Position numbers and translations under genes: made by a program
The notes under the pieces: model-generated
Database searches by the model: none
The model's input: only the letters and a program-made list of their open reading frames with translations
What the model was told of the DNA's origin: nothing
Shown here: one piece after another, positions 32,464 through 41,197 of the stretch
Layout of the letters: each line of letters opens with the position of its first letter
Position numbering within the stretch: the first letter of the stretch is position 1
Assembly (NCBI GenBank): GCA_036259875.1
Contig: DATAAZ010000075.1
Coordinates: 15,430-79,429, forward strand
Direction: 5' to 3'
Origin: DATAAZ01 sp036259875
GTDB taxonomy: Bacteria > Actinomycetota > Thermoleophilia > Gaiellales > Gaiellaceae
DNA: 64,000 bases

Positions 32464-33225
32464 ATGGCCGATTCCCACGTCGCCGCCTACCACCGCGAGC
32501 TCGTTGCCCGGCTCCACGCCGTCCTCGGCGACCGCCTGGTCGGCGTGTACGCGGGCGGCTCGTGGGCGCTCGGCGACTACCAGCCCGGCCGTAGCGACGT
32601 CGACGTGGCCGCGGTCACGCGCGGTCGGCTCACACGGCCGGTGAAGGAAGCGATCGTCGCCGCGGTTCGCCACGAGGCGCTCCACTGCCCCGCGCGGGGG
32701 CTCGAGCTCGTCGCCTACTCGGATGCCGCCGCCGCTCGTCCCGCCCACGCCGACTTCGAGCTCAACCTGAACACCGGCGCGGACATGGAGTTCCGCGCGG
32801 ACTTCGAGCCCGGTACGGAGACCCACTGGTTCGCCATCGACCGTGCGATCCTCGCCGCACACGGAATCGCGCTCGCCGGCCCGCCGCCCGGGGACGTGTT
32901 CGGGCCGATCCCTCGTCGTGTGCTGCTCGACGTGCTCCGACGAGGGATCGGCTGGTGGGAGGCGTGCGACCCCGCAAGCCCCGATGCCGTGCTGAACGCG
33001 TGCCGGTCGCTTCGGTTCGCTGCGGCCGGCCGCTGGGCGTCGAAGCGGGTTGCGGCCGAGTGGGCGCTCGACAACGGCTACGACCCCGAGCTCGTGCGAG
33101 ACGCGCTCGCCGCTCGAACGACCCGGCGGGCGCTCGACCCGCGGCGCGTCCGGCGCTTCCTCGCCGCCGTCGAGACGCGGCTACGCGAGCAGGTAGCCCG
33201 CGACGAAACCGAGCACCGTCGCTGA
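32464..33225 (+). CDS. Nucleotidyltransferase (aminoglycoside adenylyltransferase-like)
   Basis: A 253-aa protein. The polymerase-beta-like motif GGSWALGDYQPGRSDVDVAA near residues 31-50 supplies GS and the DxD metal ligands. The remaining helical part (RRVLLDVLRRGIGWWEACDP, VLNACRSLRFAAAGRWASKR) follows the DUF4111 domain of AadA-type enzymes. It may adenylylate a small molecule; resistance cannot be inferred. Its 3' end overlaps the convergent ZIP gene by 45 bases. Confidence 0.83.
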   Translation: MADSHVAAYHRELVARLHAVLGDRLVGVYAGGSWALGDYQPGRSDVDVAAVTRGRLTRPVKEAIVAAVRHEALHCPARGLELVAYSDAAAARPAHADFELNLNTGADMEFRADFEPGTETHWFAIDRAILAAHGIALAGPPPGDVFGPIPRRVLLDVLRRGIGWWEACDPASPDAVLNACRSLRFAAAGRWASKRVAAEWALDNGYDPELVRDALAARTTRRALDPRRVRRFLAAVETRLREQVARDETEHRR

Positions 33226-33948
33226 CGCGACGAGGCTCGAGACCTCCTCGAAGGCGTGGGGGATGATCGAGATCGAGACGACTGCGAGCACGGCGCCGGC
33301 GGCGATCGCCTGCGCGGTTCCGACGACACTCGGGCTCGCGTCCGAAAGGACCGTGCCGCCGAGGAGCGTCGCCGCGGCAAGCGCGACGCCGATCGCGCCG
33401 AGGAGGACGACGGCGAACCGCCTCGAGTGGCCGCCGGCGATGATCGGCTGCCCTGCGCCGTAGGCCTCGACGACGTTTCCGACCAGGATCCCGACGAGGA
33501 GCGCGAGGCCGATCTCGCCCTCGGCGATCGTGAGCCCGAGCGCGATCGACTCCGGCACACCGTCCACGAAGAGGCCCGCAGCGATCGCCTCGCCGCGCGC
33601 CGCTTCTGCCTGATGCGCCGGCATGGTCATCGCGCGCCCCGCGGCCGCTGCGTGACCGGATCGCCGCATCATCTCCATCTCCGGGTCGCGCGTCAGCCAC
33701 CCGTCGAGCGCGACAAACACCGCGGTCCCTGCGAGGAGCCCAACGGCTGTCAGCCCGGCACCCGCCTGCTCGTCCGCTTCCGGCACGAGCTCGAGCGCGA
33801 CCGCGGAGAGGAGGAGACCGCCGCCGAACGCCGTCAGGCCTGCGGCGACGCGCGCGGGCAGGCGGAGTGCGGCCGCGGCGAGGGCACCCATGAACAGGCT
33901 GCCTCCGACCGCGAGTCCCCACGCGAGTGCGGCGCCGGCGTTCGACAC
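33181..33948 (-). CDS. ZIP-family metal transporter
   Basis: A 255-aa protein with about eight membrane segments, resembling ZIP/ZupT zinc-iron permeases. The central helix reads AAGLFVDGVPESIALGLTIA, where classic ZIPs have a His-Asn-x-Pro-Glu-Gly core; the Pro-Glu is kept and His is replaced. The next helix has GILVGNVVEAYG, matching the second metal-site helix. The loop near residues 95-115 contains His and Met residues. The last 15 codons overlap the 3' end of the convergent nucleotidyltransferase gene. Confidence 0.83.
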   Translation of the reverse strand: MSNAGAALAWGLAVGGSLFMGALAAAALRLPARVAAGLTAFGGGLLLSAVALELVPEADEQAGAGLTAVGLLAGTAVFVALDGWLTRDPEMEMMRRSGHAAAAGRAMTMPAHQAEAARGEAIAAGLFVDGVPESIALGLTIAEGEIGLALLVGILVGNVVEAYGAGQPIIAGGHSRRFAVVLLGAIGVALAAATLLGGTVLSDASPSVVGTAQAIAAGAVLAVVSISIIPHAFEEVSSLVASATVLGFVAGYLLA

Positions 33949-34044
33949 GCCGCCTGCCTACCACAGCGCCGTCACGCGTGTAACGCCCCACGACCGCCCG
34001 AGACTGACCGAGCGAACCGACGAGCGTCCGCAAGGAGGAAAGGG

Positions 34045-34890
34045 ATGACCGCAGTCGCGCCCGCACCCGCTACGGAAGGCATGCGAGGCCTGAAGGGCAA
34101 GAACGTGCTCGTCACCGGCGGAACGTCGGGAATCGGGCAGGCGATCGCGGTCCGCTTCGCCGAGTACGGCGCGAACGTCGCCATCAACTACCTCCGCCGC
34201 CCCGAAGAGGCCGCCGACACCGACGAGAAGGTCCACGCATGCGTCGCGCAGGTACAGCAGATGGGCGTCCGCGACGTCCTCGTCCAGGGCGACGTCTCCA
34301 AGGAGGACGACGTCGTCCGGATGTTCGAGCACACGGTCGACAAGCTCGGCGGACTCGACGTGCTCGTCAACAACGCGGGGATCCAGATCTCGCGTCCGTC
34401 GCACGAGCTCTCGGCGGAGGACTTCGACAAAGTCCTCGCGGTCAACCTGCGCGGCGCGTTCCTCTGCGCACGCGAGGCGATCAAGCGCTTTCTCGCCGCC
34501 GGCACGCCGGGCGTCGTCATCAACATCTCGAGCGTCCACCAGCTCATCCCGAAACCCAATTACCTCGGCTACTCGACGAGCAAGGGCGGGATGCAGAACC
34601 TGACGCGGACGCTGGCGCTCGAGTACGCCGGTCAGGGGATCCGAGTCAACGCCATCGGCCCGGGCGCGACGATCACGCCGATCAACCGCGCCTGGGTGGA
34701 CGACCCCGTGAAGCGCGACATGGTCGAGTCGCACATCCCGATGGTCCGCGCGGGCACGTCCGACGAGATGGCCGGCGTCACCTGCTTCCTCGCGAGTGAC
34801 GACGCCGCCTACATCACCGGTCAGACGCTCTTCGTCGACGGCGGCCTCACGCTCTTTGCCGACTTCCGCGAGCCGTGGTCGTCGGAGTGA
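34045..34890 (+). CDS. Short-chain dehydrogenase/reductase (glucose-1-dehydrogenase-like)
   Basis: A 281-aa classical SDR, behind an AAGGAGG site. The cofactor motif is VLVTGGTSGIGQAI near residue 22, NNAGI follows, and the catalytic Tyr-x3-Lys is in YLGYSTSKGGMQNL. The length and the insertion EEAADTDEKVHACVAQVQQM match the glucose 1-dehydrogenase/YhdF-like group. It is the first gene of a long plus-strand block and overlaps the cyclase start by 16 bases. The substrate is unproven; a sugar or polyol fits the neighbours. Confidence 0.9.
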   Translation: MTAVAPAPATEGMRGLKGKNVLVTGGTSGIGQAIAVRFAEYGANVAINYLRRPEEAADTDEKVHACVAQVQQMGVRDVLVQGDVSKEDDVVRMFEHTVDKLGGLDVLVNNAGIQISRPSHELSAEDFDKVLAVNLRGAFLCAREAIKRFLAAGTPGVVINISSVHQLIPKPNYLGYSTSKGGMQNLTRTLALEYAGQGIRVNAIGPGATITPINRAWVDDPVKRDMVESHIPMVRAGTSDEMAGVTCFLASDDAAYITGQTLFVDGGLTLFADFREPWSSE

Positions 34891-35702
34891 CGTCGGACAT
34901 CGGGGCGCTCGCGAGCGTCACGGACGAGAAGCGCCTCGAGGCGCTTCGCCTCGTCCGCCGCGGCCGCCTCTACGACCTCGGGCACGTGCTAGACGAGAGC
35001 TGCCCCGTCTTTCCGGGGCGGTACTTCCGCCAGACGCTCGTCACGACGGCACACCACGCGAACGGCGACGGCATCGGCGAGAACCGCGTCAACTGGATCA
35101 CGGAGGTCTTCAGCGCGACGACGCAGCTCGGGACGCACCTCGACACGCTCGGCCACCTTCAGATGGGCGAGCGCGGGTACGGTGGCCTGACGGTCGCCGA
35201 GCTCGCCGGGCCGTCGGGGCTCATGCGCCTCGGCGCCGAGACGATCCCCCAGATCGTCACGCGAGGCCTCCTCGTCGACGTCTCCGGCGCCGGGCTCGGC
35301 CCCGGGGGCGTCATCGGCGTCGAGCACGTCGGCGACCTCGATCCGGCGCCCGGCGACGCCGTCTTCTTCCACACCGGCTGGGGCGCCCACTGGGAGGACG
35401 CCGAGACGTACCTATCGGGCGAGCCGGGCCCGGGGATCGAGCTCGCCGAGTGGCTCGCCGAGCGGAGGGTCGCCCTCACCGGCTGCGATACGTGGAGCTA
35501 CGGCCCCGTCCCCGCCGAGGACCCCGACCGGCCGTTCGAGGTGCCTCAACGCCTCAACGTGCAGCACGGCGTCTTCGTCGTCGAGAACCTCGACACGGCC
35601 GAGCTCGCCGCCGACGGCGTGCGCGAGTTCGCCGTCGTCCTGACGCACCCGAAGCTTCGCGGCGCCACCGGCGCCTGGGTATCGCCGATCGCCCTCGTCT
35701 GA
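34875..35702 (+). CDS. Cyclase-family metal hydrolase (kynurenine formamidase fold)
   Basis: A 275-aa protein starting at GTG inside the SDR 3' end. The metal motif TQLGTHLDTLGHLQ near residues 81-94 corresponds to H-x-G-T-H-x-D-x-P-x-H, and WGAHWED and TGCDTWSYG with a late His complete the fold. Relatives hydrolyse formylkynurenine, isatin or lactone-like amides/esters. In this cluster a lactone or cyclic-ester substrate is plausible (inference). Confidence 0.88.
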   Translation: MVVGVTSDIGALASVTDEKRLEALRLVRRGRLYDLGHVLDESCPVFPGRYFRQTLVTTAHHANGDGIGENRVNWITEVFSATTQLGTHLDTLGHLQMGERGYGGLTVAELAGPSGLMRLGAETIPQIVTRGLLVDVSGAGLGPGGVIGVEHVGDLDPAPGDAVFFHTGWGAHWEDAETYLSGEPGPGIELAEWLAERRVALTGCDTWSYGPVPAEDPDRPFEVPQRLNVQHGVFVVENLDTAELAADGVREFAVVLTHPKLRGATGAWVSPIALV

Positions 35703-35715
35703 CAGGAGGAACCCG

Positions 35716-37308
35716 ATGGCCAGCGACTACGACGTCATCATCATCGGAACGGGCGCCGGCGGCGGCACGCTCGCCCACCGGCTCGCGCCCTCCGGCAAGC
35801 GGATCCTGCTTCTCGAGCGGGGCGACTACCTGCGCCGCGAGCCGGAGAACTGGGACTCGAAGGCCGTCTTCGTCCAGGCGAGGTACAAGACGCACGAGAC
35901 CTGGTACGACAAGGACGGCAAGCCGTTCCATCCCGGCCAGCACTACTACGTGGGCGGCCAGACGAAGTTCTACGGGGCGATCCTCTTCCGTCTGCGCGAG
36001 CGCGACTTCGGCGAGGTCCGCCACCACGGCGGGATCTCGCCCGCCTGGCCGCTCTCGTACGAGGACTTCGCGCCCTACTACGACGAGGCGGAGCGGCTCT
36101 ACCTCGTCCACGGCGAACGCGGTGAGGACCCGACCGAGCCACCCGCCTCGGGCGCGTACCCGTACCCGGCCGTCTCGCACGAGCCGCGTATCCAGAAGCT
36201 CCACGACGACCTAGTGCGCACGGGCCACCAGCCGTTCCACCTCCCGGTCGGCGTCCACCTCGACGAGGAGAAGCCGGAGGAGAGCCGCTGCGTGCGCTGC
36301 ACGCGGCTGGACGGGTTCCCGTGCCTGGTCGACGCCAAGGCCGACGCCCACGTCCTCTGTGTCCGGCCGGCGATCCAACACTCGAACGTCACGCTCGTTC
36401 GGAACGCGTACGTCGAGCGCCTCGAGACCGACGAGAGCGGCCGGGCCGTCACCGGCGTCGTCGTCGACCGCGGAGGGGAGAAGGAGACGTACCGCGCCGA
36501 CGCCGTCGTCGTCGCGTGCGGAGCGATCAACTCGGCCCTGTTGCTCCTGCGCTCGGCGAACGACCGGCACCCGACCGGGCTCGCGAACTCGTCCGACGTC
36601 GTCGGGCGCCACTACATGGCGCACATCAACTCGGCCGTGATCGCGCTGTCGAAGGAGCCGAATCCGACGCGCTTCCAGAAGACGCTCGGCGTGAACGACT
36701 ACTACTGGGGCGGGGACGACGGCTTCGACTTCCCGCTCGGGCACATCCAGATGCTCGGGAAGACGGACGGGCAGATGCTGAAGGCGGGCGCGCCCTTCCC
36801 GACCCCGGGCTTCGTGCTCGACTACGTGGCGAAGCACGCGGTCGACTTCTGGCTCACGACGGAGGACCTCCCGAACCCGGAGAACCGCGTCATTCTCGAC
36901 CGGCACGGGCGGATCCACGTCCGCTACACGAACAAGAACCTGGAGCCCCATCGGCGCCTGCTGGGGAAGCTGAAGAGGCTGCTCACGCGCCTCGACATGC
37001 ACGAGCACCTGCTCCCGAACCAGATGATCCGCGACGAGCGGATCCCGATCGCCGGGGTCGCGCATCAGTGCGGCACGGTGCGGTTCGGCACCGACCCGGC
37101 GACGTCGGCGCTCGACGTGAACTGCAAGGCGCACGACGTCGACAACCTCTACGTCGTCGACACGAGCTTCTTCCCGTCCGCGAGCGCGGTCAACCCGGCG
37201 CTGACGGCGATGGCGAACGCGCTCCGGGTGGGCGACCACCTGCTCGAGCGCTTGGGTGCTCGCGCGCCCGCGCGCGAAGCGGAGAAGCCGGCACCTCTGC
37301 CGGTGTAA
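35716..37308 (+). CDS. GMC-family FAD oxidoreductase
   Basis: A 530-aa flavoenzyme, behind an AGGAGG site. The FAD Rossmann motif VIIIGTGAGGGTLAHRLAPS is at the N-terminus, KFYGAILFRLRERDFGEV follows, and the C-terminal GMC block reads VDTSFFPSASAVNPALTAMA. The catalytic His is likely in AGVAHQCGTVRFG near residue 450. A Cys-x2-Cys-x6-Cys motif (CVRCTRLDGFPC near residue 196) distinguishes this subgroup and could hold a metal or disulfide. Such enzymes oxidise sugars and alcohols; no partner gamma subunit or cytochrome is adjacent. Confidence 0.92.
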   Translation: MASDYDVIIIGTGAGGGTLAHRLAPSGKRILLLERGDYLRREPENWDSKAVFVQARYKTHETWYDKDGKPFHPGQHYYVGGQTKFYGAILFRLRERDFGEVRHHGGISPAWPLSYEDFAPYYDEAERLYLVHGERGEDPTEPPASGAYPYPAVSHEPRIQKLHDDLVRTGHQPFHLPVGVHLDEEKPEESRCVRCTRLDGFPCLVDAKADAHVLCVRPAIQHSNVTLVRNAYVERLETDESGRAVTGVVVDRGGEKETYRADAVVVACGAINSALLLLRSANDRHPTGLANSSDVVGRHYMAHINSAVIALSKEPNPTRFQKTLGVNDYYWGGDDGFDFPLGHIQMLGKTDGQMLKAGAPFPTPGFVLDYVAKHAVDFWLTTEDLPNPENRVILDRHGRIHVRYTNKNLEPHRRLLGKLKRLLTRLDMHEHLLPNQMIRDERIPIAGVAHQCGTVRFGTDPATSALDVNCKAHDVDNLYVVDTSFFPSASAVNPALTAMANALRVGDHLLERLGARAPAREAEKPAPLPV

Positions 37309-37338
37309 CGGGTTCCGGGACGACCGAGACGGATCCGC

Positions 37339-38223
37339 ATGACCTCGAGCAGCGCGTCTGCGCCGGCCCCCGTGCTGGTAGCGCGAATCGACGCGCACGA
37401 GGGTCCGGTGTACGCGCCCGACGGGGACACGCTCTACTTCACGACCGTCCGGCGCGCGCGCGTTGCGATCAAGCGGCTCGCGCTGCGCGACGGCTCGCTG
37501 ACCGTCGTCCGTCCGGACGCGAACATGGCGAACGGCATGTGCGCCGGCTCGGACGGCGATCTGCTCGTGTGCGAGCAGGGGACGCTCTCGCAGCCGGCCC
37601 GGATCACGCGGCTCGATCCTTCCTCCGGCCGCGTCGAGCCGGTCGTCGACTCCTTCTTGGGGCTGCCGCTCAATTCGCCGAACGACGTCGTCGCCCGAAG
37701 CGACGGCACGATCTGGTTCACCGATCCGAGCTACGGCTGGCTGCAGGGTTTCCGGCCCGCGCCCCGCCTCGCCGATCACGTCTACCGCTACGACCCGGCG
37801 ACGGGCTCGATCGCGATCGTAACCGACGCGCTCGACAAGCCAAACGGGCTCGCGTTCTCGCCGGACGAGCGCGTGCTCTACGTCGGCGACAGTGGCGCCG
37901 TCCACGGGCCGGACGACTACGACCCGGCTCGGCCGCGTCGCGTCCTCGCCTTCGACGTCGTGAACGGCGGGCTCGCGAAGGAGCGGGTCTTCGCGGACGA
38001 CATTCCCGGGTTTCCCGACGGGATCAAGGTCGACGTCGACGGCCGCGTGTACGTCTCGTGCGCGGAAGGCGTCCTCATCTTCGCGCCCGACGGCCGGCCG
38101 CTCGACGAGATTCCGCTCCCCGGCGCCGTCAACTTCACGTTCGGCGGTCCCGGCCGCGACGTCCTCTTCATCACCGCCGACACGGCCGTCTGGGCCGTGC
38201 GCCTGAAAACGGAAGGAGATTGA
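37339..38223 (+). CDS. SMP-30/gluconolactonase-family protein
   Basis: A 294-aa six-bladed beta-propeller. The metal-ligand Glu is expected in the first blade but the segment reads IDAHEGPVYAPDGDTLYFTT. Asn in LPLNSPNDVVARSDGTIWFT, the loop KPNGLAFSPDERVLYVGDSG and GFPDGIKVDVDGRVYVSCAE supply the other conserved ligands. Members hydrolyse sugar lactones. It precedes the GlcG-cupin gene by three bases. Confidence 0.9.
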   Translation: MTSSSASAPAPVLVARIDAHEGPVYAPDGDTLYFTTVRRARVAIKRLALRDGSLTVVRPDANMANGMCAGSDGDLLVCEQGTLSQPARITRLDPSSGRVEPVVDSFLGLPLNSPNDVVARSDGTIWFTDPSYGWLQGFRPAPRLADHVYRYDPATGSIAIVTDALDKPNGLAFSPDERVLYVGDSGAVHGPDDYDPARPRRVLAFDVVNGGLAKERVFADDIPGFPDGIKVDVDGRVYVSCAEGVLIFAPDGRPLDEIPLPGAVNFTFGGPGRDVLFITADTAVWAVRLKTEGD

Positions 38224-38226
38224 GAA

Positions 38227-39438
38227 ATGGATGCGATCCGAAGACGCCGCGTCATCGACGAAGCAGGTGTCGAGACGGTCCTCGACACGGCCGAGGCGTT
38301 CGCCCGTCAGGCAGGCCACCGCGTCGTGATCGCGGTCGTCGAGCCGTCCGGCGAGCTCGTCGGCTTCCGGCGTACGCCGGGAGCGCAGGTCGCGAGCTCG
38401 CGCGTCGCCGTCGACAAGGCACGCACCGCGGCGATCTTCGTCCGGCCCAGCCGGGAGCTCGAAGAGCAGGTCTCGAGCGGCCGCCTCGGCGCACTCGCGC
38501 TGCACGGCGCGAGGGCACTGACGGGTGGCATCCCGCTGCGCGTGGACGGCGACGTCGTCGGCGCAATCGGGACGAGCGGCGAGACGCCCGACGAGGACGA
38601 GGCCGTCTCGCTCGCCGCGGCCGAGGCCGAGTTCTCGACCGCGGAGGTGCCGGCGCTCACGTACGAAGGCGCTCGGCTCGTCGCGGAGGCGGCCGGGGCG
38701 GTCGCTCACGATCGCGGCGTCGCGCCCGTCGTCGCCGTCGTCGACGCGGGCGGCGACCTCGTGTACCTGCTGCGACCGGATCGCGCGCAGGTCGCGAGCG
38801 TCGGCGTCGCGACCGACAAGGCGCGCACCGCCGCGATCTACCGCCGGCCGAGCAAAGACTTCGAGGAGCAGGCAACCGGCGGCCGGCCGTCCGCGCTCCA
38901 CCTCGCGCGCGCCGTCCCCCTCCAGGGCGGTATGCCGCTCGTCCGCGACGGCGAGGTGATCGGCGCGATCGGGGTCAGCGGCGCGTCGTCGGCGGACGAG
39001 GATCAGGAGCTCGCTGCGGCCGGAGCCGAGGCGATCGCCAAGGCCACGGTCACCCGCGGGGACGGACGGGCGAACGGCGCCGCGTTCTTCCCGAGCGCGG
39101 CCGTCCGCGAGCGGTTCCGGACGGGCGGGCTCCTGCTCGACACGGAGCGCTACAAGCTCGACGCCGGCCGCCGGGTCGAGCCCGGGGAGGTCGAGTATCA
39201 CGAGCGGGTCACCGACGTCATGCACGTCGTCCAGGGCCGCGCGAAGGTCGTCACGGGCGGCGAGATGGTCGACGCCCGCGAAGTCGCGCCCGGCGAGCTT
39301 CGCGCCCGAGCCGTCGAGGGCGGCACGGCACAGGAGCTTCGCGAGGGCGACGTCCTCGCGATCCCGAACCGCGTCCCGCACCAGTTCGTCGAGGTGTCCG
39401 ACCCGTTCCTCTACTTCGTCGTGAAGGTCGAGGCCTAG
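38227..39438 (+). CDS. Double GlcG/HbpS-domain and cupin fusion protein
   Basis: A 403-aa protein with three parts. Residues 1-135 and 140-275 are two GlcG/HbpS (DUF336) domains, each with a VVAVVDAGGDLVYLLR-type strand, a DKARTAAI helix and GAIGVSG end. Residues 290-403 form a cupin (VEYHERVTDVMHVVQGRAKV, then a late GDVLAIPNRVPHQFVEV). GlcG-like proteins bind haem or corrinoids or act in glycolate and diol pathways. The two-plus-one fusion is unusual. A GGAG site precedes the ATG. Confidence 0.88.
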   Translation: MDAIRRRRVIDEAGVETVLDTAEAFARQAGHRVVIAVVEPSGELVGFRRTPGAQVASSRVAVDKARTAAIFVRPSRELEEQVSSGRLGALALHGARALTGGIPLRVDGDVVGAIGTSGETPDEDEAVSLAAAEAEFSTAEVPALTYEGARLVAEAAGAVAHDRGVAPVVAVVDAGGDLVYLLRPDRAQVASVGVATDKARTAAIYRRPSKDFEEQATGGRPSALHLARAVPLQGGMPLVRDGEVIGAIGVSGASSADEDQELAAAGAEAIAKATVTRGDGRANGAAFFPSAAVRERFRTGGLLLDTERYKLDAGRRVEPGEVEYHERVTDVMHVVQGRAKVVTGGEMVDAREVAPGELRARAVEGGTAQELREGDVLAIPNRVPHQFVEVSDPFLYFVVKVEA

Positions 39439-39450
39439 TGCTCCTTCCGG

Positions 39451-39588
39451 CGATACACGTCGGCCCCGGACCCGCGATCACGCGGCGCCAGAGCCCACGC
39501 TCGTCCTTGCAAAGGCGCCCAGCCTTCGCTGCGGCCGAGTGCGTCCTCTGGCTTGGTGCTCGCGACCCAGGAACTCGACAGCATCACC
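39451..39588 (+). repeat. Structured intergenic element, copy 1
   Basis: About 138 bp that matches 47141-47292. GCCAGAG (39487-39493) and CTCTGGC (39546-39552) could close a 66-nt stem-loop with an inner hairpin AAGGC/GCCTT (39512-39526). The element ends 13 bp before the start codon of the jelly-roll/SMP-30 gene. It may be a leader RNA or a dispersed repeat. There is no gene in this gap. Confidence 0.75.
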
Positions 39589-39601
39589 GAGAGGAGCACT
39601 G

Positions 39602-41182
39602 ATGGCCGCGACCGAGACGCTCACGGGCGCCGCGCGGCTCCCCGGCCCGCCGGAGCTTCTGCCCGGCCGGCCGGACGCGATCGTCGACCTTCAGACGGAG
39701 GAAGGCGCCGCGCTCGTCGCCGGCGAATGGCGCTACGCCGACGCGCGTGTCGAGGAGGTCGAGTTCGTCGAGGTCGGAACCGAGGCCGACCCCGATCCGC
39801 TCGGCCCGGGAACACGTCCGAACCGAACCTACGACGTTGTCCCGCATGCCGAGGACATCGACTTCGACGACTCCGGCTGGCGCGTCCTCGCCCCCGAAGA
39901 GACGATGCTCCGCCTCGCGAGTGGGCGCGTGTGCTTCAACTGGTACCGGATCGCGGTCACGATCCCGGAAGGGCTCGGCGACCTCGATCCGACGGGGGCG
40001 ACCGTCGTCTTCGAGGTCGTCGTCGACGACTACGCGGAGGTCTGGGTCGACGGGAAGCTGCCACTCGCGCTCGGCGCGACGGGCGGGCAGGTTGTCGGCG
40101 GCTTCAACGCGCCGAACCGCGTCGTCCTCACGCACGACGCGCGACCCGGCCAGACGTTCCAGCTCGCCGTTTTCGGGATCAACGGGCCGATCTCGGCTTC
40201 GCCCCGGAACTACATCTGGATGCGGACCGCAACGCTCGACTTCTACGCGCGCGCGCGGACGCGCGCGAGCGAGGAGGCGCCGCTCGAGATCGAGCGCGCC
40301 GACCCGCGCCTCGACGAGCTCGTCCCCGAGGCGACGGCGCTCGAGCGGATCGCCGGCGGGTTTGAGTTCACCGAGGGGCCGGTGTGGACGCGCGACGGCG
40401 CGCTCCTCTTCAGCTCCCCGAACACGAACGTCATCTACCGGTGGACGCCCGACGGGTCGGTGGCCGTGTTTCACCCGAAATCGGGCTACACCGGCGTCGA
40501 CATCGGGCGCTACCACCAGCCCGGGTCGAATGGGCTGAGCTTCGACCCGGAAGGCCGGCTAACGATCTGCCAGCACGGGAACCGGCGCGTCCTGCGCGTC
40601 AACCCGCACGGGGACACGACGGTTGTCGCCGACCGCTACGACGGCAAGCGCCTGAACAGCCCCAACGACCTCGTTTACCGCTCGGACGGAACGCTCTTCT
40701 TCACCGACCCGCCCTTCGGGCTCCCCGACCCCGCAGAGAGCGAGCTCCGCTTCAGCGGCGTCTACCGCGTGCGCGACGGCGCGGTCGAGCTCGTGACCGA
40801 CCAGCTCGAGGGCCCGAACGGGCTCGCCTTCTCGCCCGACGAGCGGTGGCTCTACGTCGGCAACTGGGATCCCGACCGCAAGGTGGTCATGCGCTACGAC
40901 CCCGAGACGGGCGCGGGCGATGTCCTCTTCGACATGACCGAGGCGCAAGGAGAGGACGCCATCGACGGACTCAAGGTCGACGAGCGCGGCAACCTCTACG
41001 TCTGCGGCCCGGGCGGTATCTGGGTGCTGTCGCCCGACGGCGAGCACCTGGGGACGCTCCGCCTCCCGGAGGCACCGCACAACCTCGCCTGGGGTGACGC
41101 GGACGGCCGCAGCCTGTACGTCACAGCCGAGACCGGCGTCTACCGGCTCCGCACGGGCGTCGCCGGGATCCGCCCCCGCTAG
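39602..41182 (+). CDS. Jelly-roll (GH2-like sugar-binding) and SMP-30 lactonase fusion
   Basis: A 526-aa protein. Residues 30-215 form a beta-jelly-roll like the sugar-binding domain of beta-galactosidases (FDDSGWRVLAPEETM, CFNWYRIAVTIPEG, VVVDDYAEVWVDGKLP). Residues 240-526 are an SMP-30 beta-propeller with EFTEGPVWTRDGALLF (Glu ligand), LNSPNDLVYRSDGTLFFTDP, GPNGLAFSPDERWLYVGNW and AIDGLKVDERGNLYVCGPGG. All lactonase metal ligands seem present, unlike in the shorter paralogue upstream. No signal peptide is seen. Confidence 0.88.
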   Translation: MAATETLTGAARLPGPPELLPGRPDAIVDLQTEEGAALVAGEWRYADARVEEVEFVEVGTEADPDPLGPGTRPNRTYDVVPHAEDIDFDDSGWRVLAPEETMLRLASGRVCFNWYRIAVTIPEGLGDLDPTGATVVFEVVVDDYAEVWVDGKLPLALGATGGQVVGGFNAPNRVVLTHDARPGQTFQLAVFGINGPISASPRNYIWMRTATLDFYARARTRASEEAPLEIERADPRLDELVPEATALERIAGGFEFTEGPVWTRDGALLFSSPNTNVIYRWTPDGSVAVFHPKSGYTGVDIGRYHQPGSNGLSFDPEGRLTICQHGNRRVLRVNPHGDTTVVADRYDGKRLNSPNDLVYRSDGTLFFTDPPFGLPDPAESELRFSGVYRVRDGAVELVTDQLEGPNGLAFSPDERWLYVGNWDPDRKVVMRYDPETGAGDVLFDMTEAQGEDAIDGLKVDERGNLYVCGPGGIWVLSPDGEHLGTLRLPEAPHNLAWGDADGRSLYVTAETGVYRLRTGVAGIRPR

Positions 41183-41197
41183 CGAAAGGAGAACTCG

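Noticed and set aside
39451..39588. Known riboswitch class for the intergenic element
   Set aside because: Considered Moco, cobalamin, ykkC and SAM types; the conserved cores I remember for these are not present, so no class is claimed.
36211..39602. Very long open frames (over 1000 codons) on both strands across the GMC/SMP-30/GlcG region
   Set aside because: They are rich in Arg, Pro and Asp with no domain patterns, and lie over well-supported genes; in high-GC DNA long open frames occur by chance.
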